This document shows, one piece after another, positions 31,154 to 39,008 of a stretch of 48,340 bases of DNA. This stretch comes from Sinomonas mesophila (GTDB lineage Bacteria > Actinomycetota > Actinomycetes > Actinomycetales > Micrococcaceae), in NCBI RefSeq assembly GCF_001999765.1, contig NZ_KV908333.1, positions 1-48,340 on the forward strand, given 5' to 3'. Every line of letters begins with the position of its first letter. Within the stretch, counting starts at the first letter, position 1. The translations under genes were made by a program, and so were the position numbers. The notes under the pieces were generated by a model. That model saw nothing but the letters and a program-made list of their open reading frames with translations, made no database searches and was not told where the DNA came from.

Positions 31154-32409
31154 GGGCCGTTGCCATCACCGGCATCGGCGCCGTCACGCCCCTGGGTACG
31201 ACGGCGGACTCGACCTGGGCGGGGCTCGTCGCCGGCCGCTCCGGCGTGGGACAGATCGAGACCTTCGACCCGTCGTCGTTCCCCGTGCGCATCGCGGGGC
31301 ACGTGCGCGGCTTCGACGCGGCCTCTGTCCCCGCGGTCTCCGGCGCGGAGTACCTCGGCCGGGCGGCCGGCTTCGGCGCGGCGGCCGCGGCGGAGGCGCT
31401 GGACCAGGCCGCCCCGTCCGCCGAGGCGCACCCCTCCGACCGCCGCGGCGTGTTCGTCGGCGGCCACGTCGGCCGGCCCGAGCCCGAGGAGCTCGCCGAG
31501 ATCGCCCACTCGCTGGCGCTCACGGGCGGCCGGCCGGAGCGCCGGCGGGACCTCGCGTCCGTCCTGACCACGAGCCAGGGGGTGGACATCACCGCGATCG
31601 CTGAGATCGCCGACGCCAACGGCCCGGTGATCGGCATCAGCACCGCGTGCGCGTCCTCCGCCCACGCCCTCGGCGAGGCCGTGCGGCGCATCCGCGCCGG
31701 GGAGATCACGCTCGCCGTGGCGGGCGGGCAGGACAGCCTCACGACCTGGCTCGATGTTGCCGGGTTCTCCCTCCTGGACGCGCTCACGACGACGCACAAC
31801 GACGACCCGCAGTCGGGGTCGCGCCCCTTCGAGGCCACGCGGGACGGCTTCGTTCTGGGTGAGGGCGCCGTGTTCGCCGTCCTCGAGGACGGGGAGGCGG
31901 CGCTCGCCCGCGGTGCGCGCGTCCTCGCCTGGATCGACGGCTACGCCGCGACCATGAACGCCTACCGCATCACGGACGCGCCCCCGGACGGCGGCCGCTC
32001 GATCGACGTCATGCGCCGCGCGCTCGACGACGCCGGCACGGGGCCCGAGGCGGTCGACGCCGTCTTCGCGCATGGCACCAGCACGCCCGGCAACGACATC
32101 TCGGAGACCACCGCCATCCGGGCGGTCTTCGGCGGCCACGCCGACTCCCTCGCGGTGACGGCGACGAAGTCCATGACCGGCCACCTCACCGCCGGCGCCG
32201 GCGCGCTCAACGTCCTCGCTGCCGTCTACGCATTCCGCGACCAGACCATGCCGCCCACCATCAACTACGACCAGCCCGACCCGGCGCTGACCCTCGACCA
32301 CGTGCCCCACACGGCGCGCGCCCAGCGGGTCGACCGTGCCCTCGTCAACGCCTTCGCCTTCGGCGGCACGAACGCCGCGCTCGTCCTCAGGAGCCCTCAT
32401 GCCCAGTAG
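31150..32409 (+). CDS. Beta-ketoacyl-ACP synthase, KS-alpha type
   Basis: A 419-residue FabF-like condensing enzyme with a full Cys-His-His set: STACASSAHA (Cys167), HGTSTPGND, and KSMTGHLTAGAG. FGGTNAALVL marks the end of the fold. It would extend the ACP-bound chain by decarboxylative condensation with malonyl-ACP. The ATG overlaps the stop of the preceding gene (ATGA). A KS-like gene lacking the catalytic residues follows two genes later, as in KS-CLF pairs of type II polyketide synthases, where the CLF sets chain length. Confidence 0.9.
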   Translation: MRAVAITGIGAVTPLGTTADSTWAGLVAGRSGVGQIETFDPSSFPVRIAGHVRGFDAASVPAVSGAEYLGRAAGFGAAAAAEALDQAAPSAEAHPSDRRGVFVGGHVGRPEPEELAEIAHSLALTGGRPERRRDLASVLTTSQGVDITAIAEIADANGPVIGISTACASSAHALGEAVRRIRAGEITLAVAGGQDSLTTWLDVAGFSLLDALTTTHNDDPQSGSRPFEATRDGFVLGEGAVFAVLEDGEAALARGARVLAWIDGYAATMNAYRITDAPPDGGRSIDVMRRALDDAGTGPEAVDAVFAHGTSTPGNDISETTAIRAVFGGHADSLAVTATKSMTGHLTAGAGALNVLAAVYAFRDQTMPPTINYDQPDPALTLDHVPHTARAQRVDRALVNAFAFGGTNAALVLRSPHAQ

Positions 32410-32917
32410 CACTCTCACTCGGGAGGCCGCGCGCCTGTGCGCGGGTCCCGGCTTCGCGCTGCCCAGCCCCGCACCGACCCCCGCACCGGGGGACGGACTG
32501 GCGCTGGACCGCATCACCGGCCTCACCGCCGCGTCCGGCCGCGCGCTCGTGAACGTCCCGAGCACGCTGCCGCTCTTCGACACCCACTTCCAGCGCTCGC
32601 CGATCGTCCCCGGCGTGCTCTACCTCCAGCTCCTCGCGGACCTGGCCGCCCTCGTCGTCGCTCAGGGCGACCCCGATGCCGTGGAATCCTCGACGCTGCG
32701 CGAGGTCCAGCGCGCCAAGTTCCGCCGGATGGGCCGCCCTGGCGACCAGCTGACGGTCTCCGTGGAGGCGCTGGCGCCGCACCGGCCGCTGGGTGACGCG
32801 ACGGACGACGGCGGCGCCGCCTTCCGCGGCTCGGTCGCCGTCCCCGAGGGGATTCTCATGGACGTGCGCCGTTTCGTCGTGGTGCCCGGCCCCTCCCCGA
32901 GGGAGGTGCTGGCATGA
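32399..32917 (+). CDS. Hotdog-fold dehydratase-like protein with His but no catalytic Glu (DH2)
   Basis: A 172-residue FabZ/FabA-like protein. THFQRSPIVPGVLYLQLLADLA aligns with the FabZ active-site helix. His63 matches FabZ His54, and Gln77 replaces Glu68 at the same 14-residue spacing. Glu is therefore lost while His is kept, the mirror image of DH1. In FabZ dimers the two residues come from different subunits, so DH1 and DH2 together can build one site. AGGAG precedes the ATG at 32399, which overlaps the KS gene; the stop overlaps the next start (ATGA). The N-terminus (about 1-45) is Pro/Ala-rich and may be a linker. Confidence 0.8.
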   Translation: MPSSTLTREAARLCAGPGFALPSPAPTPAPGDGLALDRITGLTAASGRALVNVPSTLPLFDTHFQRSPIVPGVLYLQLLADLAALVVAQGDPDAVESSTLREVQRAKFRRMGRPGDQLTVSVEALAPHRPLGDATDDGGAAFRGSVAVPEGILMDVRRFVVVPGPSPREVLA

Positions 32918-34254
32918 GCATGAGGCGCAATGCCCCCATGAGGCGCGTCGCCGTGACTGGTATCGGCATGGCCGGGGCCCTCGGCCGCGAGGTCCCGCAG
33001 GTGTGGGGCTCGCTCCTCGCGGGCGGCTCCGGCATCGGGCCGATCTCGGCCTACGATCCCTCCGCGCTGCTCACCCAGGTCGCGGGCGAGGTCCCCGAGT
33101 TCGACGTGCGCCCCGCGCTGAGCAAGCGCCGCGCCGTCAAGCTCATGAACAGGGCCTCCCAGCTCGCGATGTCCGCCCTCTCGGGCGCCCTGCGGGACGC
33201 CGCCCTGGACCCGGCGGCCCTTGATCCCTCCGGGGTCGGCGTCTACATGGCGAGCGAGAACCAGATCTCGGACGCGACCCACGTCCTCCCCGCGACGCTC
33301 AAGGCCCGCCGCCCGGGCGGCGGGATCGACCCCGAGGCCCTCGGCAAGGCGGCCATGGAGATGTACCCGCTGTTCTTCCTCGAGGGGCTTCCCGCCGCCG
33401 CGCTCTTCTTCGCCTCCGAGCAGTACGGCTTCGCTGGCCCCAACGCCTTCTACTCCGGCTCCGCGGACGCGGGGGCGTCGGCGGTCGGAAACGCCTTCCG
33501 GGCGGTCGCGCAGGGCGACTGCTCCGTCGCCGTCGCCGGCGCGTTCGACGACGCCGCCTCCTGGTGGTCGATGATCAAGATGGACGTCCTCGGCGTGCTC
33601 GCCCCCGCACAGGTGGACGACGACGAGGCGTACCGTCCGTTCTCCGCCGACGGCCGCGGGACCGTCCTGGGCGACGGCGCGTGCATGCTCGTGCTCGAGG
33701 ACCTCGAGTCCGCCCGCGCGCGGGGCGCCCGCATCTACGCCGAGGTCACCGGATTCGGGGCGGGTTGGGACCGCGGCGCGCCGCTCGAGTTCTGGCGGCA
33801 GGGACCCGGCCTGGCCACCGCCATGCGGCAGGCCCTCCGGGAGGCCGGGCTCACCGGCGCCGAGGTGGGCCTCGTCCTCGCGGACGGCAGCGCCGACGCC
33901 GTCGGCGACGCGATCGAGGCGTCCGCCATCGCTGAGGTCTGCGGCGAGCCGCTCGTCACCTGCGCCCACGCCGCGCTCGGCCACCAGCTCTCCGCGGCGG
34001 GGACCCTCAACGTCGCGCTCGCCGCGCTGGCCCTCTCGACGGGGGCCCTGCCGCCGACCCTCACCACCGAGCCCCTCGCGGACTACGCCCCGCCGCGGCT
34101 CGTGCGCGGCGGCCCCGCCATGCATGAGGCGCGCGTGGCCCTCGCGCTCGCCCGCGGGCTCGAGGGGCAGTCCGTGGCGGTCGCCCTCGCGGCCGCACCG
34201 CAGGAGGCGGGGCGCCCCGCCTCCGTCCCCGACCTCGAAGGAGCCTCCTCATGA
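32914..34254 (+). CDS. Chain-length-factor-like KS (KS-beta), catalytically dead
   Basis: A 446-residue KS-fold protein. The nucleophile loop reads YSGSADAGASAVG, and gap-free alignment with the cluster KS puts Ala184 at the catalytic Cys. The first His motif becomes ADGSADAVGD; the second His survives in AALGHQLSAAG. It cannot condense but keeps the dimer interface, as in chain-length factors. Its partner is most likely the KS of 31150-32409, two genes upstream. Both ends overlap neighbours by four bases. Confidence 0.85.
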   Translation: MSMRRNAPMRRVAVTGIGMAGALGREVPQVWGSLLAGGSGIGPISAYDPSALLTQVAGEVPEFDVRPALSKRRAVKLMNRASQLAMSALSGALRDAALDPAALDPSGVGVYMASENQISDATHVLPATLKARRPGGGIDPEALGKAAMEMYPLFFLEGLPAAALFFASEQYGFAGPNAFYSGSADAGASAVGNAFRAVAQGDCSVAVAGAFDDAASWWSMIKMDVLGVLAPAQVDDDEAYRPFSADGRGTVLGDGACMLVLEDLESARARGARIYAEVTGFGAGWDRGAPLEFWRQGPGLATAMRQALREAGLTGAEVGLVLADGSADAVGDAIEASAIAEVCGEPLVTCAHAALGHQLSAAGTLNVALAALALSTGALPPTLTTEPLADYAPPRLVRGGPAMHEARVALALARGLEGQSVAVALAAAPQEAGRPASVPDLEGASS

Positions 34255-36635
34255 GCGCCGCTGTTGCTGTCCTGCCCGGTGGAGTGCCGGGGGCGATGCC
34301 GGCCCGACCCGCCCGCCGCGCCGTCGCCGTCGTCGCGCTCGGCGCGGTGACGGCCCACGGCACCACCGCCGAGGACCTGTGGGAGGGTGCCGGCGCGGGA
34401 CGGGTCGCGATCTCCGCCGTCGAGCACCTGCCGACCGAGGGCTACACGACCCGGCTCGGCGGAGAGGTCAAGGCAGAGGTCTCCGCCTCGCCCGTGTCCG
34501 GGACGGTCGGCGGCTTCCGCGACCGGTCCTTCGACTTCATGTTCGCGGCTGCCGGCGAGGCGTCGGGGAAGGCGGCGATCGCGTTCGACGCCGTCCCGCC
34601 CGAGCGCCGCGGGCTCGTCCTGGGCACGTGCAACGCCGGGATGCTCTCCGCCCTCGAGTGGTACCGCGAGCCCTCGGCCCATCCGAGGCTGCCTCTCTAC
34701 GGGCCGCCGCAGTCGATGGCCGAGTCCCTCGCCGCGCACCACGGCGTCCGCGGGCCGGTCCTGACGGTCAACACGGCGTGCGCCGCCGGGGCCAACGCGC
34801 TCGGGCTGGCGGCCGATCTCGTCGCGGACGGCCGCGCGGACCTCGTGTTCGCCGGCGGGAGCGACGGCCTGGCCGACCTCTCGTACGCGGGCTTCAACTG
34901 CCTCGGCTCGCTCTCGCCGCGCCCGGCCGCCCCCTACGCCGCGGACCGCAGCGGCCTCTCCCTCGGCGAGGGCTCGGGCATGATGGTCCTGATCGCGAGC
35001 AGCCTCGCGGCCGAGCTCGGCCTCGAGGTCCTGGCCGAGGTCCGCGGGTACGGCCTCTCCGCGGACGGCTTCCATCCGACCGCCCCGCACCCCGAGGGCC
35101 TCGGGGCGGCGCGGGCCATCCGCTCGGCCCTCGAGCAGGCCGGGGCGGCCCCGGAGGACGTGGACTACGTCAACAGCCACGGGACCGGGACGCCCAAGAA
35201 CGACTCGGCCGAGTCGAGGGCCACCGTCCTCGCGATCCCCGGGGCCCGCACCGACGTTCCCGTGAGCAGCACGAAGTCCATGGTCGGGCACCTCCTCGGG
35301 GCGGCGGGGGCCGTCGAGGCCGTCGTCACCGTCCAGGCGCTCCAGCACCAGACGGTGCCGCCGACGGCGAACATGACCGCCCCCGACGAGGACTGCGCGC
35401 TCCGGCACGTTCCCAACGCGCCCGAGCAGCGGCCCCTGCGCCTCGCCGTGTCGAACAACTTCGCCTTCGGCGGCGCCAACGCGAGCCTCGTCCTGGGCCT
35501 CCCCGGCGCGCCGTCCCGGCCCGGGCCGGCGGGCGACATCCGCGTCGTCGTGACCGGGGCCGGGGCCGTCACCGCGGCGGGGCGCGGCCTGGGCGCCGTC
35601 GAGGAGGCGAGGCGCTCGCCGTCGGCCCCCCGGGGCCTCGGCGGCGTCCCCGTGCGCCGGGTCCAGGCCCCAGAGGAGCACCCCTATGTCTCCCGGCGGG
35701 ACTCGCGCCGCATGGACCGGCTCAGCACGCTCTCGATCCTCGCGGCGGGGGACGCGCTCGCCGAGGCGGGCGAGTCGCTCCTGGCGGAGCCGGAGCGCGT
35801 GGGCGTCGTGTTCGGCACGGGCATCGGCCCCATGGAGGCCATGGAGTCGTTCTACCGGCCCGTGCTGGCCGACGGCGCCTCCGCGGCGAACCCCGGCGTG
35901 TACCCCAACCTCGTGTACAACGCCGCCGCCGGCGCCGTGGCGACCCACCTGCGCACCCTCGGGCCGACGTCGACCGTCACGACCGGCCACGCCGCCGGGG
36001 CGACGGCGCTCGCCTACGCCGCCGACCTCCTGCGCACGCACCGCGCGGACGCGATCGTCGCGACCGCCTGCGACGTCCTCACCGCGTCCGTCGCCCGCGC
36101 CTACGCCGGGCTCGGGGTGCCGTTCAGGGGCGGGCTCGCGCTCGGCGAGGCCGCGGCCGCCGTCGTCCTCGAGACCGCGGAGTCGGCACAGCGACGGGGC
36201 GCGGCCGCCTCCGCCGAGCTGCTCTCGCACGCGACGGCGTCCGACGCCCTGGGCCCGGGGCTCTGGGACCCCCGCGGACGCGGCGCCGAGCGCGCGATGC
36301 GCGAGGCCCTCGAGCTGGCCGGGCTCGCCCCCGGGGACGTGGCCGAGGTGTGGGCCGCCGACTGCGGCTGGGAGGAGCACGACCGCCCCCAGCGCGAGGC
36401 CGTCCAGAGGGTCCTCGGCCCGGACGCGCGGCGGGAGAGCGCGTGGACCGCGGTCGGCGAGCCGATCGGCGTCGGCGGGCTCCTGCGGGCCGCGCTCGCG
36501 GCGCGCCGGCTCGGCGCCCGCGCCTCGGGAGGCGCCGGCACCCCGGCCAGCACCAGGACCTCGGGGGGCGCCGTCGTCGTGAGCGCGAGCTCGTGGGGCG
36601 GAACCCACGTGTGCCTCGTCCTCGCCCCGCTCTGA
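34251..36635 (+). CDS. Fused KS-CLF protein (active KS plus dead KS-like half)
   Basis: A 794-residue tandem. The N-terminal half (about 25-425) is a full KS: NTACAAGANA (Cys177), HGTGTPKND and KSMVGHLLGAAG. The C-terminal half (about 430-794) is a KS fold in which Cys becomes His580 (TTGHAAGATA), the first His is lost (ADCGWEEHD) and the second is Glu in VGEPIGVGG. This is the arrangement of a KS-alpha/KS-beta heterodimer on one chain. With the separate KS and CLF it gives the cluster two condensing systems. The ATG overlaps the CLF stop (ATGA). The sequence is continuous with no sign of frameshift joining. Confidence 0.88.
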   Translation: MSAAVAVLPGGVPGAMPARPARRAVAVVALGAVTAHGTTAEDLWEGAGAGRVAISAVEHLPTEGYTTRLGGEVKAEVSASPVSGTVGGFRDRSFDFMFAAAGEASGKAAIAFDAVPPERRGLVLGTCNAGMLSALEWYREPSAHPRLPLYGPPQSMAESLAAHHGVRGPVLTVNTACAAGANALGLAADLVADGRADLVFAGGSDGLADLSYAGFNCLGSLSPRPAAPYAADRSGLSLGEGSGMMVLIASSLAAELGLEVLAEVRGYGLSADGFHPTAPHPEGLGAARAIRSALEQAGAAPEDVDYVNSHGTGTPKNDSAESRATVLAIPGARTDVPVSSTKSMVGHLLGAAGAVEAVVTVQALQHQTVPPTANMTAPDEDCALRHVPNAPEQRPLRLAVSNNFAFGGANASLVLGLPGAPSRPGPAGDIRVVVTGAGAVTAAGRGLGAVEEARRSPSAPRGLGGVPVRRVQAPEEHPYVSRRDSRRMDRLSTLSILAAGDALAEAGESLLAEPERVGVVFGTGIGPMEAMESFYRPVLADGASAANPGVYPNLVYNAAAGAVATHLRTLGPTSTVTTGHAAGATALAYAADLLRTHRADAIVATACDVLTASVARAYAGLGVPFRGGLALGEAAAAVVLETAESAQRRGAAASAELLSHATASDALGPGLWDPRGRGAERAMREALELAGLAPGDVAEVWAADCGWEEHDRPQREAVQRVLGPDARRESAWTAVGEPIGVGGLLRAALAARRLGARASGGAGTPASTRTSGGAVVVSASSWGGTHVCLVLAPL

Positions 36636-36674
36636 ACGCCGCTCTCCGGCACAACTCCGCACGGAAGGACCGCC

Positions 36675-37784
36675 ATGCCCATCGTCAACCTCATCTCCAC
36701 CGGATCCCACCGCCCCGGCGAGCCGATCCCGAACCGCACCATCGAGGAGCTCGCGGGCCACCTCCCCGCCGAGGTGCTCGAGGGGCTCCAGGTCACCGAG
36801 CGCCACTGGATCATCGACCCCGTCACGGGCGAGCACCGCACGAGCAACTCCCGCATGGCCGCGGACGCGGCCCTGCACGCCCTCGGCCGCGCGGGTCTGG
36901 AGCCCGCCGACGTAGACCTCGTCGTCGTCTCCACCGCGAGCCCCGAGTTCCACCTGCCGGCGGTCTCGAGCCTCGTGCTCGAGCTCCTCGGCATCCCCGA
37001 GGCCACCGCCCTCGACGTCCGCTCGGGCTGCGCGGGGTTCGTCCAGGCCATGGACATCGCGCGCCTCCAGCTCGAGGCGGGGGCGGCCCGCCGCGCCCTC
37101 GTGATCGGCTCCGAGGTCATCTCCCCGATCGTGCACCCCATCTACCGGGGCAAGGAGCCGGGGAAGGTGCGTATGCGGGACCGCATCCTCGCCTACACCT
37201 TCGGGGACGGGGCGGGCGCGGTGCTGCTCGAGGCTTCGGACGGCGCGGACGACGGCGCGCTGCCCGCCGGGGCCGGCATCTCCGGCTCCGTCCTGCGCAC
37301 CGTCGGCGGGCTCCGCAAGCCCGGCATGAAGATCTCGGGCGGCGCCACGCACGCGCCGCTGCACGAGCAGCAGGCCGCGCGCCGGCTCGTGGACCTGTAC
37401 GTCGACGTCGTCGAGTCCGGCCGGTTCATCCCGCACATGCTCACCCGCTCGATCCAGGAGCTGCTCGCGGCCACCTCGACCGCCGCGGCCGACGTCGACC
37501 TGATCGTCATCCCCGAGGGCAACGCGGGCTATGTCACCGGCGAGCTCGAGGCCGCGGGCCTGCTGACCGAGGACTGGATGGCCCTGCGGGACAAGGTCTA
37601 CGAGAACATCGGCAGCGTGGGCGCGACCGGCTCCGCGGCGGTACCGCTCGCCCTCGACGAGGCCGCCTCGACGGGCCTGCTGTCCGAGGGCGACACGCTC
37701 ATGCTCCTCGCGATCGAGACGAGCAAGTGGACGTACGCGGGCATGGGCCTGCGCTGGCACGGGGGAGCGGCATGGGCGGCGTGA
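36675..37784 (+). CDS. KASIII-like protein (FabH/KSIII family) lacking His and Asn of the triad
   Basis: A 369-residue thiolase-fold protein. The nucleophile loop DVRSGCAGFVQAMDIA keeps Cys119. The His motif of FabH is replaced (VIPEGNAGYVTG, Glu281 in place of His). The Asn motif becomes VGATGSAAVPLALDEA, with Ala for Asn. Decarboxylation of malonyl-ACP is therefore doubtful; KASIII relatives with changed triads act as acyltransferases that load or transfer acyl groups. Its likely job is starter loading or product transfer. GAAGGA precedes the ATG at 36675. Its stop lies within the start region of the hydrolase gene. Confidence 0.85.
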   Translation: MPIVNLISTGSHRPGEPIPNRTIEELAGHLPAEVLEGLQVTERHWIIDPVTGEHRTSNSRMAADAALHALGRAGLEPADVDLVVVSTASPEFHLPAVSSLVLELLGIPEATALDVRSGCAGFVQAMDIARLQLEAGAARRALVIGSEVISPIVHPIYRGKEPGKVRMRDRILAYTFGDGAGAVLLEASDGADDGALPAGAGISGSVLRTVGGLRKPGMKISGGATHAPLHEQQAARRLVDLYVDVVESGRFIPHMLTRSIQELLAATSTAAADVDLIVIPEGNAGYVTGELEAAGLLTEDWMALRDKVYENIGSVGATGSAAVPLALDEAASTGLLSEGDTLMLLAIETSKWTYAGMGLRWHGGAAWAA

Positions 37785-38626
37785 GGGATACGACCGGCAC
37801 GGCCGGCATGACCAGCACGGCCGGTATGACTCGGCTGAACAGCACAGTCCTCGAGCAGCGCTCCCTCGAGCTCGACGGCCGCCGCCTCGCCTACGCCGTC
37901 CGGCCCGGCGGCCCGCGGACCCTCTGCTTCGTGCACGGGCTCGGCGCGCGCTGGCAGACGTTCCGCAGGCTCATGGCGCACATCGGGCCCGAATGGACCG
38001 TCCTCGCCTTCGACCAGCGCGGGCACGGGCAGTCGTCCTGGACCACCGGCCGCTACGCGCTCGCGGACTTCGCGGGCGACCTCGTGGAGTTCGTCCGCGC
38101 CGTCACCAGCGGGCCGCTGGTCCTGTACGGGCACTCCCTCGGCGGCTGGGTCAGCGCCCTCGCCGCCCCGCGGCTCGCCGACGTCCTGCTCGGGGTGGGC
38201 GTCGAGGACTCCGCCCTCTACGAGCCGGCCGCGGAGCTGCAGGCGGAGATGGAGGCCTTCGCCCGGCCCGGCGCCGTCATGCGCTCCCTGAACCCGTCCC
38301 TCCGCCTCGCGGATCCCGGCCTCGAGGCCCGGTGGACCGAACGCCGCGCCCACGCGGAGCAGGACCCGCGCGAGATGCTCGCCGCGCTCCCGTGCCCCCT
38401 CCTGCTCGTCCGCGGGGACACGGCGGCCGGCGGTCTCCTGAGCGCCGAGTCCGCCCACCGGGCACTCCGCGCGACGGCAGTCCCCGCCACCGAGGTGTTC
38501 GTCGCGGGAAGCCCCCACGCCGTCCACGCGAAGGAGCCGGGGACCGTGGCGCGCGCCATCGCGGACTTCGCCACCCATCTCTCCACTACGGGAGTAGAAC
38601 GCGACGTCAGGCGGTGGCCGGGATGA
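37772..38626 (+). CDS. Alpha/beta hydrolase (putative releasing thioesterase)
   Basis: A 284-residue hydrolase. CFVHGLGARW forms the oxyanion region, YGHSLGGW the nucleophile elbow (Ser122). LLLVRGD gives the likely acid and SPHAVHAKEP the His. GGGGGAG precedes the ATG at 37772; the gene overlaps the KASIII end by 13 bases, and a GTG at 37781 is an alternative. Inside the operon it most likely frees or transfers the finished acyl chain from the ACP; a type II editing thioesterase is the other option. It ends the first block of the cluster. Confidence 0.85.
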   Translation: MGGVRDTTGTAGMTSTAGMTRLNSTVLEQRSLELDGRRLAYAVRPGGPRTLCFVHGLGARWQTFRRLMAHIGPEWTVLAFDQRGHGQSSWTTGRYALADFAGDLVEFVRAVTSGPLVLYGHSLGGWVSALAAPRLADVLLGVGVEDSALYEPAAELQAEMEAFARPGAVMRSLNPSLRLADPGLEARWTERRAHAEQDPREMLAALPCPLLLVRGDTAAGGLLSAESAHRALRATAVPATEVFVAGSPHAVHAKEPGTVARAIADFATHLSTTGVERDVRRWPG

Positions 38627-38644
38627 GCGTGACGTTGCACGCCC

Positions 38645-38749
38645 GTCTCGGGTACGGATCTCGTCGCCGAATGCGGATTCCGGGTACAGCAACGCGCGCC
38701 GTCCGTGTACCCGAAACCCGATTTCCGCATCCAGATCCGTACCCGAGAC
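38645..38749. repeat. Family B nested palindrome inside the cluster
   Basis: Outer arms of 17 bases (38645-38661 and 38733-38749) are perfect complements. Inner pairs ATGCGGA/TCCGCAT and CGGGTAC/GTACCCG nest inside. It matches the element after glmS in layout and in the TCGGGTACG termini. It splits the KS block from the acc genes and may lower read-through. Confidence 0.75.
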
Positions 38750-38762
38750 GCCTCCCGTCCGG

Positions 38763-38890
38763 CGAGACGGAGTCTCCTGCGAGACCGGTGCCAACAGGGC
38801 CGGTTTCGCGGTCCAGGAACGTGAGACCGGCGCTTCCTCGCGAGGCCGGTCCCGACAGCACCGGTATCGCGGCCAAGAACCGGTCTCGCC
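38763..38890. repeat. Family C repeats upstream of the acc genes
   Basis: Several CGAGACCGG-type units, including the 16-mer GCGAGACCGGTGCCAA (38779-38794), which also occurs twice between mscL and the coiled-coil gene. The rest of the 38627-39008 spacer shows only a GAAAGG ribosome site. Confidence 0.6.
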
Positions 38891-39008
38891 GACAAGGGTC
38901 GGCTGCGGAAGCACGTCGTCGCGGACGACCGCTCCCAGACAGGTTCCCGATCCCCACGGCGCGGCATCGCCCCTGAATTGCCAACCCCCTTGCAGAAAGG
39001 CCAGTCCA

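Noticed and set aside
34083-37760. Very long minus-strand frame (1,225 codons) opposite the KS genes
   Set aside because: Antisense shadow: in high-GC DNA the opposite strand stays open. The protein is Arg/Gly/Ala low-complexity with no domain, while the plus strand has full KS motifs.
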